Positions 1 to 6,562 are shown, counted from the first letter of the stretch. The stretch: DNA of 8,479 bases from an uncultured Oscillospiraceae bacterium (GCA_900544515.1 UQVI01000081.1:1-8479), one strand, 5' to 3'. A program made the numbers and translations. Notes: a model not told the origin generated them from the letters alone.

Positions 1-1453
1 TGCCCTTGCTGTCCTTTACCGTTACTCCCGGTGTTTTTACTTTTCCGTTATAATACGTTGCTGTTGTTGACAGCGCTACGCTCGCTATTTTCGGCACTGC
101 TGTTGTTGACTTTACTGCCTTACATTTTGTGCAGGCATCTACTATCTTACCGTCTGCCTTTTCTGTTGCCTTTGTGACTGTCTTTTTATAACTGTGACCT
201 GTTGCCGAAACAACCTTATCATCATAGCTTGAATTGCATACGGAACAGGTATGCCTTGTATATCCCTTTGCAGTACAGGTCGGTGCAACAACCTTATTAA
301 CATAAGTATGCGATTCTGCAGGCTCAACTGTAACTGTTTCGATATAAGCGTCACATTCTGCACAGTTTTTATCCTTATCAAAACCGACTAAACAGCTTGC
401 ACCCTTTGGAATAACCCACACTGTTGAAGGGTGTGTACACACATAGCTTGCAGTCGAAACCGGATATTTGCTTTTGAAATAATTCGTTGTGTAGTCGGAA
501 TCAAAGGTATGATACAGGAAGTCTTCTGAGCCGAGCATAAACCAGTCATAAACATAATCATCTGACCAGTAGCTGTTATTCTCCTTATCAGGGTAATAGT
601 CTGTCTGTGTATCATCCCACGTGGTATCAATATAGTAATATTTGCCGCCGAGCTTGGCTATATTCCAGCCGTGATCACCACCTGCAACCACTCGGCATGA
701 AATACCTACTTCTCTGCAAAGTCTGTAAAACAATGTGGAATAGCCCTGACAAACTGTCACACCTTTTATCAAAGCTCCATAGGTTGAAAACTGTACTTTA
801 TAGTTATAATCATTTACGTGATCATAATCATATTTTGCATTTTCGCATACAAAATCATGTATTACTTTCAGCTTTCTGAAATCAGATTTACCGTTGAGAT
901 TCAGTTTCTGCAAAACCGTTTTCACCTTATTTGTTATCTCTTTTTCCTGTGCGGCAGTTGTCAGATATTCCATCTCGAATGTAAGCTGATACTCATTCTT
1001 GGCACCTAATTTTATAATACTGCCTCTGCCCTGCATAGAATACATATTCCATCTGAGATAGTCACCGTCAGCCGTTGATACAGAACGCTCCTGAGAAATA
1101 GCTTCTGTAGCAATGTACTGCAAAGCATCCTGACCTGATCTTTGGGTAACAACATTTAATGTTACACTCTTTGTCCTTGCAACCATTTTATCACGCAAAA
1201 ATTCAATTGCCTTTGCTTCGGAATATGCCGTTGCATACACATTTGGTGCTTTGTAGGTGAATTCATCCGCTTCATCGTCCTCGTCTTCAGAAAACGCAGC
1301 TTCAGCAATTTTCCCTTCATAATACGGATTGACATAGGAATAAGAATATTCTTCACCTATACGCTCCGTCTTTGCATAAGCCGAAAGGTCGATACCGGCT
1401 GTAATGGACACAAGCATTACAGCAGCCATTAAAAAACTAAATACTCTTTTCAT
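1..1453 (-). CDS. Secreted transglutaminase-like protein, C-terminus cut by window edge
   Basis: The frame is open from ATG 1453 to the left edge (484 codons, no stop), so the protein is incomplete at its C-terminus. Residues 1-27 are a signal peptide (MKR, hydrophobic core, SAYA cleavage site), so it is exported. An acidic stretch follows near residues 56-65. The transglutaminase-like core lies at about 195-285 with a complete Cys-His-Asp triad: Cys235 in VCQGYS, His261 in DHGWN and Asp276 in YIDTTWD. In this papain-like fold the triad supports acyl transfer or peptide/amide hydrolysis; the substrate is unknown. Next comes a Cys-rich segment with three CxxC knuckles (364/367, 403/406, 441/444), then from about residue 456 the beta-repeat also found in the GH25 protein at the right end. 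The start overlaps the ispF stop (ATGA), and a strong ribosome site sits 7 nt upstream. I infer a surface or cell-wall role. Domain call is firm; the biological function is not known. Confidence 0.88.
   Translation of the reverse strand, partial: MKRVFSFLMAAVMLVSITAGIDLSAYAKTERIGEEYSYSYVNPYYEGKIAEAAFSEDEDDEADEFTYKAPNVYATAYSEAKAIEFLRDKMVARTKSVTLNVVTQRSGQDALQYIATEAISQERSVSTADGDYLRWNMYSMQGRGSIIKLGAKNEYQLTFEMEYLTTAAQEKEITNKVKTVLQKLNLNGKSDFRKLKVIHDFVCENAKYDYDHVNDYNYKVQFSTYGALIKGVTVCQGYSTLFYRLCREVGISCRVVAGGDHGWNIAKLGGKYYYIDTTWDDTQTDYYPDKENNSYWSDDYVYDWFMLGSEDFLYHTFDSDYTTNYFKSKYPVSTASYVCTHPSTVWVIPKGASCLVGFDKDKNCAECDAYIETVTVEPAESHTYVNKVVAPTCTAKGYTRHTCSVCNSSYDDKVVSATGHSYKKTVTKATEKADGKIVDACTKCKAVKSTTAVPKIASVALSTTATYYNGKVKTPGVTVKDSKG
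2..88 (-). repeat. Start of a shared beta-repeat module (partial)
   Basis: Residues 456-484 of the transglutaminase-like protein match the start of the two GH25 repeats. The shared core is TATYYNGKVKTP, then VTVKD. Only the first third or so of the approximately 75-residue beta unit is inside the window, so the number of repeats in this protein cannot be known here. Confidence 0.8.
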
Positions 1454-1938
1454 TTTGATTCCTCCCTTATATTTTCAACAAGGCAGACTGCGTGTGCAGC
1501 TATACCCTGCTTGTTACCTGTAAAACCAAGTCCCTCTTCAGTAGTTGCCTTAACCGATACACAATCTGTATCAACATGACAAGCAACTGCAATATTTTTT
1601 CTCATTTCAACAATATACGGTGCCATTTTCGGTGTCTGGGCAAGAATAGTAGAATCAATATTTACTATCTTATACCCTTTTTCATTTACCTGTCTTACAA
1701 CCTCTTTAAGCAGTTCAAGACTGTCAGCACCCTTCCATTTGTCATCGGTATCAGGAAAAAGGTGACCGATATCCCCCATAGCACAGGCACCGAGAAGTGC
1801 ATCCGATACAGCGTGAAGCAAAACATCAGCATCACTGTGTCCTAAAAGTCCCAGAGGGCTTGGTATATCCACTCCGCCGATTATGCATTTTCTGCCTTCA
1901 ACAAGCTTATGCACATCGTATCCATGACCGATTCTCAT
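1450..1938 (-). CDS. ispF: 2-C-methyl-D-erythritol 2,4-cyclodiphosphate synthase
   Basis: IspF converts CDP-ME 2-phosphate into the cyclic diphosphate MEcPP with release of CMP, a step of the MEP route to isoprenoid precursors in the cytosol. The protein is 162 residues, the usual family length. It opens with the signature MRIGHGYDVH; Asp8, His10 and His42 (in LLHAVSD) are the expected metal ligands. GHSDADV and the C-terminal KATTEEGLGFTG segment are also family hallmarks. I chose ATG 1938 rather than GTG 1941: the ribosome site AGAGGTGA ends 6 nt before the ATG but only 3 nt before the GTG, and ATG gives the canonical N-terminus. The start shares one base with the ispD stop (TGATG), and the stop overlaps the next gene's start (ATGA). 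No defect is visible. Confidence 0.97.
   Translation of the reverse strand: MRIGHGYDVHKLVEGRKCIIGGVDIPSPLGLLGHSDADVLLHAVSDALLGACAMGDIGHLFPDTDDKWKGADSLELLKEVVRQVNEKGYKIVNIDSTILAQTPKMAPYIVEMRKNIAVACHVDTDCVSVKATTEEGLGFTGNKQGIAAHAVCLVENIREESK
1461..1468 (-). promoter_or_regulatory. Ribosome binding site of the transglutaminase-like gene, inside ispF
   Basis: AAGGGAGG on the minus strand ends 7 nt before ATG 1453. It is a near-perfect Shine-Dalgarno site embedded in the last codons of ispF, and it fixes the start that gives an N-terminal signal peptide. Confidence 0.85.
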
Positions 1939-2621
1939 CACACTTCACCTCTCATTTTAAGTATACTTTCCGCCATAGGAATATCCTCAGGCGTTGTAAT
2001 TTTTATATTACCATAATCACCGCAAACCGTGTAAACAGGCTTACCTAGATTTTCAACAAGCTGGCAATCGTCTGTAAAATCTCTGCCCTGCTTTTCTGCC
2101 AGTGACAAAGACTCTTTATATATGTCAAAGGCAAAAATCTGCGGTGTACGTATGGATATGAGCGCTGACCTGTCAGGCGTGTCAACAATTTTCATTTCGC
2201 TGTCCACAACCTTGATTGTGTCCTTAACAGGTACTCCGACTGCTGCTGCACCCTTATCCTTTGCAAGACTAACCGTGTCATCTATCTCCTTTTGTGTTAT
2301 AAGCGGTCTTGCACCATCGTGGATTACGATTAAATCACAGTCACCGTCCTCTATTGTTGCAACCGCATTCTTAACACTTTCCTGCCTTGTGGCTCCGCCG
2401 AAGCAGTATGAAAGCTCATGGTCTGATAAAACCTTTTCAAAATCATCAAGGTCATTTTCACGGCAGACCACAATAATTTCATCAATGCAGTCAGCCTTTG
2501 AAAACGCTTCAACCGTTCTTTCAAGCACAGTTTTTCCGCTGATTTCAAGCAGGAGCTTGCTCCTGTCAGCCTTCATTCTTGTACCGTTGCCGGCACCTAA
2601 AATAACAGCAATGTTACGCAT
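1938..2621 (-). CDS. ispD: 2-C-methyl-D-erythritol 4-phosphate cytidylyltransferase
   Basis: IspD joins CTP and MEP to give CDP-ME and pyrophosphate, the third step of the MEP pathway. The 227-residue length is normal for the family. The N-terminal nucleotide-binding loop reads LGAGNGTRM (8-16) followed by Lys22, with Arg15 and Lys22 in the expected CTP-contact places. HDGARP (101-106) holds the metal-binding Asp102. RTPQIF starts at 158, FTDD at 182-185, and KITTPEDI at 207-214. The loop differs slightly from the textbook LAAG...PKQ form (LGAG and SKLLLE), which is a variation within nucleotidyltransferases and not a lost residue. A related cytidylyltransferase such as TarI is the main alternative; direct linkage to ispF favours IspD. 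The start overlaps the rqcH stop by 8 nt, with a GGAGAG ribosome site inside rqcH. Confidence 0.94.
   Translation of the reverse strand: MRNIAVILGAGNGTRMKADRSKLLLEISGKTVLERTVEAFSKADCIDEIIVVCRENDLDDFEKVLSDHELSYCFGGATRQESVKNAVATIEDGDCDLIVIHDGARPLITQKEIDDTVSLAKDKGAAAVGVPVKDTIKVVDSEMKIVDTPDRSALISIRTPQIFAFDIYKESLSLAEKQGRDFTDDCQLVENLGKPVYTVCGDYGNIKITTPEDIPMAESILKMRGEV
1945..1952 (-). promoter_or_regulatory. Ribosome binding site deciding the ispF start
   Basis: AGAGGTGA on the minus strand lies within the end of ispD. Its spacing (6 nt) suits ATG 1938, not the in-frame GTG one codon upstream. Confidence 0.7.
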
Positions 2622-4290
2622 CTCTCAGACTCTCCGTTTCCTCAAAAGTAGGCGTAGCAAATTCGGTTTTGTACGGATCGTAAATCACATAACCGGGCTT
2701 TGCACCGTTCGGCTTTTTAATATTTTTAACCAAAGTATAATCAACCGCCACGTTTGATGATTCACGTGCCTTGCTGAAATAGGCTGCAATTACTGCACAA
2801 TCGTGAATTGCCTCATCTGTGATTTCCCTGCCTGAGGTCTCACATATAACGTGACTGCCTGCACTGTCCTGAACATGAAACCAGGTATCATAATTCCTGG
2901 CAGTTTTGAGTGTAAGGCGGTCGTTCATCATATTATTTCTGCCCACAAGGACAGAAAAACCATCCCTCGTCTTAAACATCATCGGTTTAAGTGCCTTTTG
3001 ATTTTTTCTTTTATCTGATGATTTTTTTATATAACCCTGCTGTGAAAGCTCTGATTTAATTTCGGTAATTTCACTGTCCGTCTCTGCACGTGACAAGGCA
3101 TCCAGCACCGTTTCAAAATACTGTGCCTCAGCATTTGCATCGCTGATAAACTGTGACAGCTTTGTTTCAGCAACCTGCTTTTTACGGTATTCCTTATAAT
3201 ACTTCTGTGCATTCTGTGCCGGTGTTAAGGTGACATCAGCCGGAATACGAATGATTTTATTATCATCATAGTAATTTTCCAGATCATAAAAAGGTGCACC
3301 TTTTTCAAGCCTGTACTGATTTGCATTTATCAGATCACCGAACAGCCTGTAGGTTTCCTTGTCCTTACATTCCTCGAGCTCCTGTGCTCTGTTGAGTGCC
3401 TTTCTGACAGCGCGCTCCTGCAGTGTGTTGACCTTTTTAAACAAATCTGCACTGCGGGCCTTTATACGCATAAGGCGGACCCTTTCATAGTAAAAGAAAT
3501 CGAGTAGCTGTGAAAAGGTATCATAATGCCTGATAACCGCAAGATGATCATATTGTTTGATATCTATAAATGAAAAGTCTTTCGGCGTATCTGCTATCAC
3601 TACAGTAGGCACAGGATTTTCTGCCTGATGCTTGAATTCATCCACCGAAAGTCCATTTTCAAGCTCACGACAGACAATCGGTGATACACCCTTAAGCGTA
3701 TCCATATATGCTTTAAATAAGCCTTTATTACTGCCTCTGATTTTTTCACGGATTACATCCGTATCACAGGTAAATATATTCAGCTTATCCTGTTTCGGCG
3801 GTGCAGTATAGGTAAGACCCGGTAAAATCTCACGCACCTGCGACTTATTCTCATCAATACGTTTGACAGAATCTATGATTTTATTATCCTTATCGACAAA
3901 AATAATATTTGAATACCTGCCCATTATTTCCACAATCAGTGCATAGCTTACCTTGTCGCCAAGCTCGTCAGTGCCTGAAAAATTTATTCTCAGTATTCGT
4001 TCCAGATCCTCCTGAACGATTGAGGTTACCCAAGCACCTGTCAGCCTTTTTCTTAAAAGCAGGCAGAACATAGGCGGTTTAGACGGATTTTCAGGAGGGA
4101 AATCCGTAAAGTGAATTCGTGCTGAATCCGCATTGCAGGAAATCAGCAGTCTTCTGCTGCCCTCCCTTGAACGCAGAGTAATGACAAGCTCATCCCTTGA
4201 CGGCTGATGAATTTTATCCACACGGCTGTCAACAGCAAAATCCGATATTTCATTTTTTAAATGGTGTAAAAATATTCCGTCAAGTGCCAT
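2614..4290 (-). CDS. rqcH: RqcH / NFACT-family ribosome quality control protein (FbpA-like)
   Basis: The bacterial homologue of Rqc2/NEMF binds stalled 50S subunits carrying peptidyl-tRNA and recruits Ala-tRNA to add C-terminal alanine tails that mark the peptide for degradation. Older annotations call it fibronectin-binding protein FbpA. The protein is 558 residues, near family length. The NFACT-N domain occupies about residues 1-200 (MALDG start, EIMGRYSNII at 121-130). A helical and coiled-coil middle follows (about 260-430), then the NFACT-R domain (about 438-540) with GRNNMMNDRLT and DTWFHVQDSAGSHVI, both strongly conserved in the family. At the position of the DR motif (Asp97-Arg98 in B. 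subtilis) this protein has Glu97-Arg98 by direct count. It starts 2 nt after the nif3 stop with only a weak ribosome site (GGAT), which fits coupled translation. Confidence 0.93.
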   Translation of the reverse strand: MALDGIFLHHLKNEISDFAVDSRVDKIHQPSRDELVITLRSREGSRRLLISCNADSARIHFTDFPPENPSKPPMFCLLLRKRLTGAWVTSIVQEDLERILRINFSGTDELGDKVSYALIVEIMGRYSNIIFVDKDNKIIDSVKRIDENKSQVREILPGLTYTAPPKQDKLNIFTCDTDVIREKIRGSNKGLFKAYMDTLKGVSPIVCRELENGLSVDEFKHQAENPVPTVVIADTPKDFSFIDIKQYDHLAVIRHYDTFSQLLDFFYYERVRLMRIKARSADLFKKVNTLQERAVRKALNRAQELEECKDKETYRLFGDLINANQYRLEKGAPFYDLENYYDDNKIIRIPADVTLTPAQNAQKYYKEYRKKQVAETKLSQFISDANAEAQYFETVLDALSRAETDSEITEIKSELSQQGYIKKSSDKRKNQKALKPMMFKTRDGFSVLVGRNNMMNDRLTLKTARNYDTWFHVQDSAGSHVICETSGREITDEAIHDCAVIAAYFSKARESSNVAVDYTLVKNIKKPNGAKPGYVIYDPYKTEFATPTFEETESLRDA

Positions 4291-4292
4291 AA

Positions 4293-5039
4293 TCAGATAT
4301 CCATAACTACATTTTTTACAGGTGCAATCATAAACTGCACATCTGTAAATATTTCTTCAAGCCGTTTTTTAATATTTAAAAAAGGCAAATTTTCCGTCTC
4401 AAAATGTCCTGCTGAAATACAAGCAAAGCCTGCCTCACTTAAATCCAGCATATCGTGATATTTCAAATCACCTGTGACAAAGCAGTCAGCTTTTTCAAAT
4501 GCGTCCCACATATACTCGGCACAAGCTCCGCCGCCAACGCATACACGTTTTATCAGCTTATCTGTATCAGTATAACGCAGACCCTTTGAATTAAGCTTTT
4601 CACCCACAAACTGAGCAAAATCATCAATACTCATTTCCTGCTTCAAATCACCAGAAACAAGATATCCGTTATCAAGAGTCTCTGTGTTTTCAAGCTCCAG
4701 CATTTCAGCAAGGCAATCGTTAATTCCGCCCTTTGCCTTATCGTACGGTGTATGTGAGGATATAACAGCGATATCACTGTTAACAAGCTCATATACTGCT
4801 GAGCTCTTTTCCAGCTTTTTCAGTCCGCTGAAAATAACAGGATGATGTGTTAAAAGCAAATCTGCATTTACACTTTGGGCAAAATCGACTGCTGTCTTTG
4901 TTCCGTCAAGGCTGAGGACAGCCGTTTTAACCTCTTTTCGGTATTCACCGATAAGAAAGCCTGAATTGTCCCATTCCTCCTGCGTGTCAAAGGGTGCAAT
5001 AGAATTTATGTAATCATATATATTTTTAACTGTCGTCAT
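4293..5039 (-). CDS. Nif3-like dinuclear metal centre protein (YqfO family)
   Basis: This is a short-form Nif3/YqfO protein, 248 residues, without the extra PII-like insertion of the longer B. subtilis type. The family binds two metal ions; annotations as GTP cyclohydrolase I type 2 exist but the physiological reaction is unsettled. Visible motifs in order are WDNSG (23-27), THHP with His65 and His66 as ligands, SSHTPYD (94-100), GDLKYH (190-195), and GHFETE (211-216), whose His212 and Glu216 complete the metal site. SSHTPYD replaces the commoner HTNLD form, but the likely ligand Asp100 is kept. The gene overlaps the trmK stop by 4 nt (ATGA) and has a good site (GGAGG) upstream. The trmK-nif3 pairing is conserved in Bacillota, as in B. 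subtilis trmK-yqfO, suggesting linked roles that remain unknown. Confidence 0.93.
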   Translation of the reverse strand: MTTVKNIYDYINSIAPFDTQEEWDNSGFLIGEYRKEVKTAVLSLDGTKTAVDFAQSVNADLLLTHHPVIFSGLKKLEKSSAVYELVNSDIAVISSHTPYDKAKGGINDCLAEMLELENTETLDNGYLVSGDLKQEMSIDDFAQFVGEKLNSKGLRYTDTDKLIKRVCVGGGACAEYMWDAFEKADCFVTGDLKYHDMLDLSEAGFACISAGHFETENLPFLNIKKRLEEIFTDVQFMIAPVKNVVMDI

Positions 5040-5668
5040 AGTCTTGCCTCCACTGCAGTAATAACGTCTGAATAATTTTCGCCTGATTTCGACTTATTTT
5101 TCAGATAGTTCATCAGATGAATAAAATATTCCTTATGAGAATAGTCCTTTATATTTCCGAGAAAATAATCAGCTCTTGTTTTAGGAATCATCGCTCCTGT
5201 ATAAACCGCATCAAACACTGAATAATAATGATGTCCGTCCTTAACTATAAAATCATTCACAATTTCAAAGCCGTTATCATACAGAAATTTCCGGGCAAGC
5301 TCAGGGTGCGTCATAGGGTTTAAAATAATATGCTTACTGCTGATATAATCACATCTTGAAAGTATATCTGCAATAAGCTCCCCTCCCATTCCTGCAATGA
5401 TTACCGTATCAAATTCATCGCTGCATAATTCATCAAGTCCGTTTGAAAGGCATATACTTATTCTTTCTTCAAGCTCCTCCTGCTTAACCAATGTTTCACA
5501 GGAGGACAAAGGACCTTCATTAATATCAGATGCCACCGCTCTCTTTATTATACCGCTTTCACACAGGAATACAGGAATATACCCATGATCGGTCCCAATG
5601 TCCGCAATTTCAGAACCGGGTTTAACCAAAGAAGCAACGGCATTAAGCCTTTTTGAAAGTTTCTGCAT
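5036..5668 (-). CDS. trmK: tRNA (adenine(22)-N1)-methyltransferase
   Basis: TrmK uses S-adenosylmethionine to methylate N1 of A22 in the D-arm of certain tRNAs. Residues 4-8 (LSKRL) and the SAM-binding motif ADIGTDHGYIP (22-32) are typical of the family. ASDIN (46-50) supplies the acidic residue at the end of beta-2, AGMGGELI (92-99) is the catalytic-side loop, and NPMTHPELARKFLYDNGF (117-134) is another family block. At 210 residues it is somewhat shorter than the roughly 230-residue B. subtilis enzyme, the difference lying in the C-terminal helical part, so it is probably intact. Its ATG shares one base with the preceding stop (TAATG), and I see no convincing ribosome site before it, so initiation probably depends on ribosomes finishing the DUF1858 gene. 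Confidence 0.92.
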   Translation of the reverse strand: MQKLSKRLNAVASLVKPGSEIADIGTDHGYIPVFLCESGIIKRAVASDINEGPLSSCETLVKQEELEERISICLSNGLDELCSDEFDTVIIAGMGGELIADILSRCDYISSKHIILNPMTHPELARKFLYDNGFEIVNDFIVKDGHHYYSVFDAVYTGAMIPKTRADYFLGNIKDYSHKEYFIHLMNYLKNKSKSGENYSDVITAVEARL

Positions 5669-5868
5669 TATTCAGCCATAAAATTGTTTAATTTTTTAAC
5701 AAGCTCATCTGCATCAGTGCCGTGAACCATACAAGCCTGCTCAACCGTTTCACCACGTGAAGCAGGGCAGCCAAGACAATGCATACCAATTTCAAGGAAG
5801 AGAGGTGCTGCGTCCGGACAGATGTCAAGAATATCGCCGATAATTGTATCTTTTGTAATTTCTTTCAT
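5668..5868 (-). CDS. Small DUF1858 redox-disulfide domain protein
   Basis: This 66-residue cytosolic protein matches the DUF1858 / hybrid-cluster-associated redox disulfide type. It opens with ITKDTIIGDILDICPDAAPLF, typical of the domain, and carries CLGCP (Cys31 and Cys34) followed by a helical C-terminus ending near LVKKLNNFM. Related small domains occur alone, fused to hybrid cluster proteins, or at the N-terminus of ScdA-type iron-sulfur repair proteins. The CxxC pair suggests thiol redox chemistry or metal/cluster contact, but the partner is unknown. A third Cys (46) is also present. It is the first gene of the minus-strand operon, preceded by a strong ribosome site (AAAGGAGA, 5877-5884, 8 nt from the ATG) and a clear promoter. 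Family assignment is good; function is open. Confidence 0.88.
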   Translation of the reverse strand: MKEITKDTIIGDILDICPDAAPLFLEIGMHCLGCPASRGETVEQACMVHGTDADELVKKLNNFMAE

Positions 5869-5900
5869 TTTAATAATCTCCTTTAATCTTTAAAAATCTT

Positions 5901-5924
5901 AATAATATATATTTATATATTATT
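5901..5924. promoter_or_regulatory. AT-only inverted repeat over the operon start site
   Basis: Perfect 11-bp arms (AATAATATATA and TATATATTATT) surround a 2-nt centre. The repeat reaches the end of the leftward -10 box and covers the predicted start site. It could be an operator, but with only A and T such symmetry arises easily by chance or from promoter composition. Confidence 0.3.
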
Positions 5925-5951
5925 TATAGCACAAATAATATTTGATTGCAA
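5923..5951 (-). promoter_or_regulatory. Sigma-A-type promoter of the seven-gene operon
   Basis: On the minus strand, TTGCAA (5951-5946) is followed after 17 nt by TATAAA (5928-5923), with an extended -10 TG dinucleotide one base before it (TGCTATAAA). Transcription should begin near 5916, giving a leader of about 48 nt before ATG 5868. No other comparable promoter was seen between the operon genes. Confidence 0.72.
5932..5944. promoter_or_regulatory. Small inverted repeat in the leftward promoter spacer
   Basis: CAAATA and TATTTG are perfect 6-bp arms around one base, placed wholly between the -35 and -10 boxes of the operon promoter. This is a plausible repressor site by position only; no known binding motif was recognised. 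Confidence 0.3.
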
Positions 5952-5974
5952 GATGCTCAAAGATATGTTATACT
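5946..5974 (+). promoter_or_regulatory. Sigma-A-type promoter of the DUF4364 gene
   Basis: On the plus strand the same hexamer TTGCAA (5946-5951) lies 17 nt before TATACT (5969-5974), again with an extended -10 (TGTTATACT). Transcription should start near 5981, leaving a leader of about 18 nt before the TTG start. The -35 box is physically shared with the opposite promoter. Confidence 0.7.
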
Positions 5975-5982
5975 TTTTAATC

Positions 5983-5990
5983 AAAGGTGG
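5983..5990 (+). promoter_or_regulatory. Ribosome binding site deciding the DUF4364 start
   Basis: AAAGGTGG ends 8 nt before TTG 5999, an ideal distance. The in-frame GTG codons at 5987 and 5990 overlap this site and lie only 6-9 nt from the predicted transcription start, so they are unlikely starts. Confidence 0.65.
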
Positions 5991-5998
5991 TGGATAAA

Positions 5999-6562
5999 TT
6001 GGATAAAGAATTCAATCCTGCATTACAATTTGACGCATTTACTGCCGGTGTTGAGGACGGCGGACTTCGTTCAAGCTCATCAATAACAATAATCGTCTGT
6101 TATATTCTTGCCAATTGTCAGAAAAAAATAACTGCACAAAATATAATTGACGCACTTGTTACAGGTAAAATTGCCAATTATTTCGAGGTGTCAAATGCGA
6201 TTTCAAAAATGATAAAAAAAGGTCATATAATTGAAAACGAAGATTCAACGCTTTCCATAACTGCGGACTGCAGATTCCTTGTTGATATTGTTGAAAATGA
6301 TTTGCCGATTACCATTCGCGAAAAAAGCATTGAAATGGTTTGCAAGCTGGCCAGCGTTGAAATCAATAAAAAAGAAAATAAGGTCAGCATTGATGAAACC
6401 GATAAAGGTTATAAGGTATCACTTCACGTCAGTGATATTGACAGTGATTTTATGGTACTTACACTTTATGTTCCGACAGAGGCACAGGCAGTAGTTATCA
6501 AAGAAAAATTCCTGCAGAATCCTGCTGAAATTTATGAAAACCTTATGAATTCAATATTTTAA
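5999..6562 (+). CDS. DUF4364 family winged-helix-like protein
   Basis: The protein is 187 residues from TTG 5999. The N-terminal part (FDAFTAGVEDGGLRSSSSITIIVCYILANC) and the following helical stretch (IIDALVTGKIANYFEVSNAISKMIKKGHI) resemble DUF4364, a Clostridia family whose first half looks like a winged-helix DNA-binding fold. The block IIENEDSTLSIT would be the wing. The C-terminal half (about 110-187) looks like an alpha/beta domain with KGYKVSLHVSDIDSDFMVLTLYVP, possibly for dimerisation or ligand sensing. No signal peptide or membrane segment is seen. It stands alone, divergent from the seven-gene operon and sharing its -35 box, so a regulator acting on this promoter pair is a fair guess but unproven. 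A strong terminator begins right after its TAA stop. Using GTG 5987 would add four residues. Confidence 0.8.
   Translation: MDKEFNPALQFDAFTAGVEDGGLRSSSSITIIVCYILANCQKKITAQNIIDALVTGKIANYFEVSNAISKMIKKGHIIENEDSTLSITADCRFLVDIVENDLPITIREKSIEMVCKLASVEINKKENKVSIDETDKGYKVSLHVSDIDSDFMVLTLYVPTEAQAVVIKEKFLQNPAEIYENLMNSIF

Noticed and set aside
142..1356. Short open frames overlapping the transglutaminase-like gene, possibly suggesting a broken gene
   Set aside because: The main minus-strand frame from 1453 is open without interruption to the left edge and keeps the catalytic triad, so the gene is cut by the window and not a pseudogene.
1492..2048. Plus-strand open frames opposite ispF and the end of ispD
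   Set aside because: They are mirror images of conserved coding sequence, their translations resemble no protein, and they overlap the catalytic motifs of IspF and IspD.
2122..2757. Plus-strand open frame of 211 codons opposite ispD and the end of rqcH
   Set aside because: It lies wholly antisense to well-conserved ispD/rqcH sequence, has a Ser-rich low-complexity translation, no family resemblance and no convincing ribosome site.
6279..6494. Second plus-strand frame within the DUF4364 gene
   Set aside because: It is a +1 shadow inside a gene with a coherent protein; there is no sign of a programmed frameshift.
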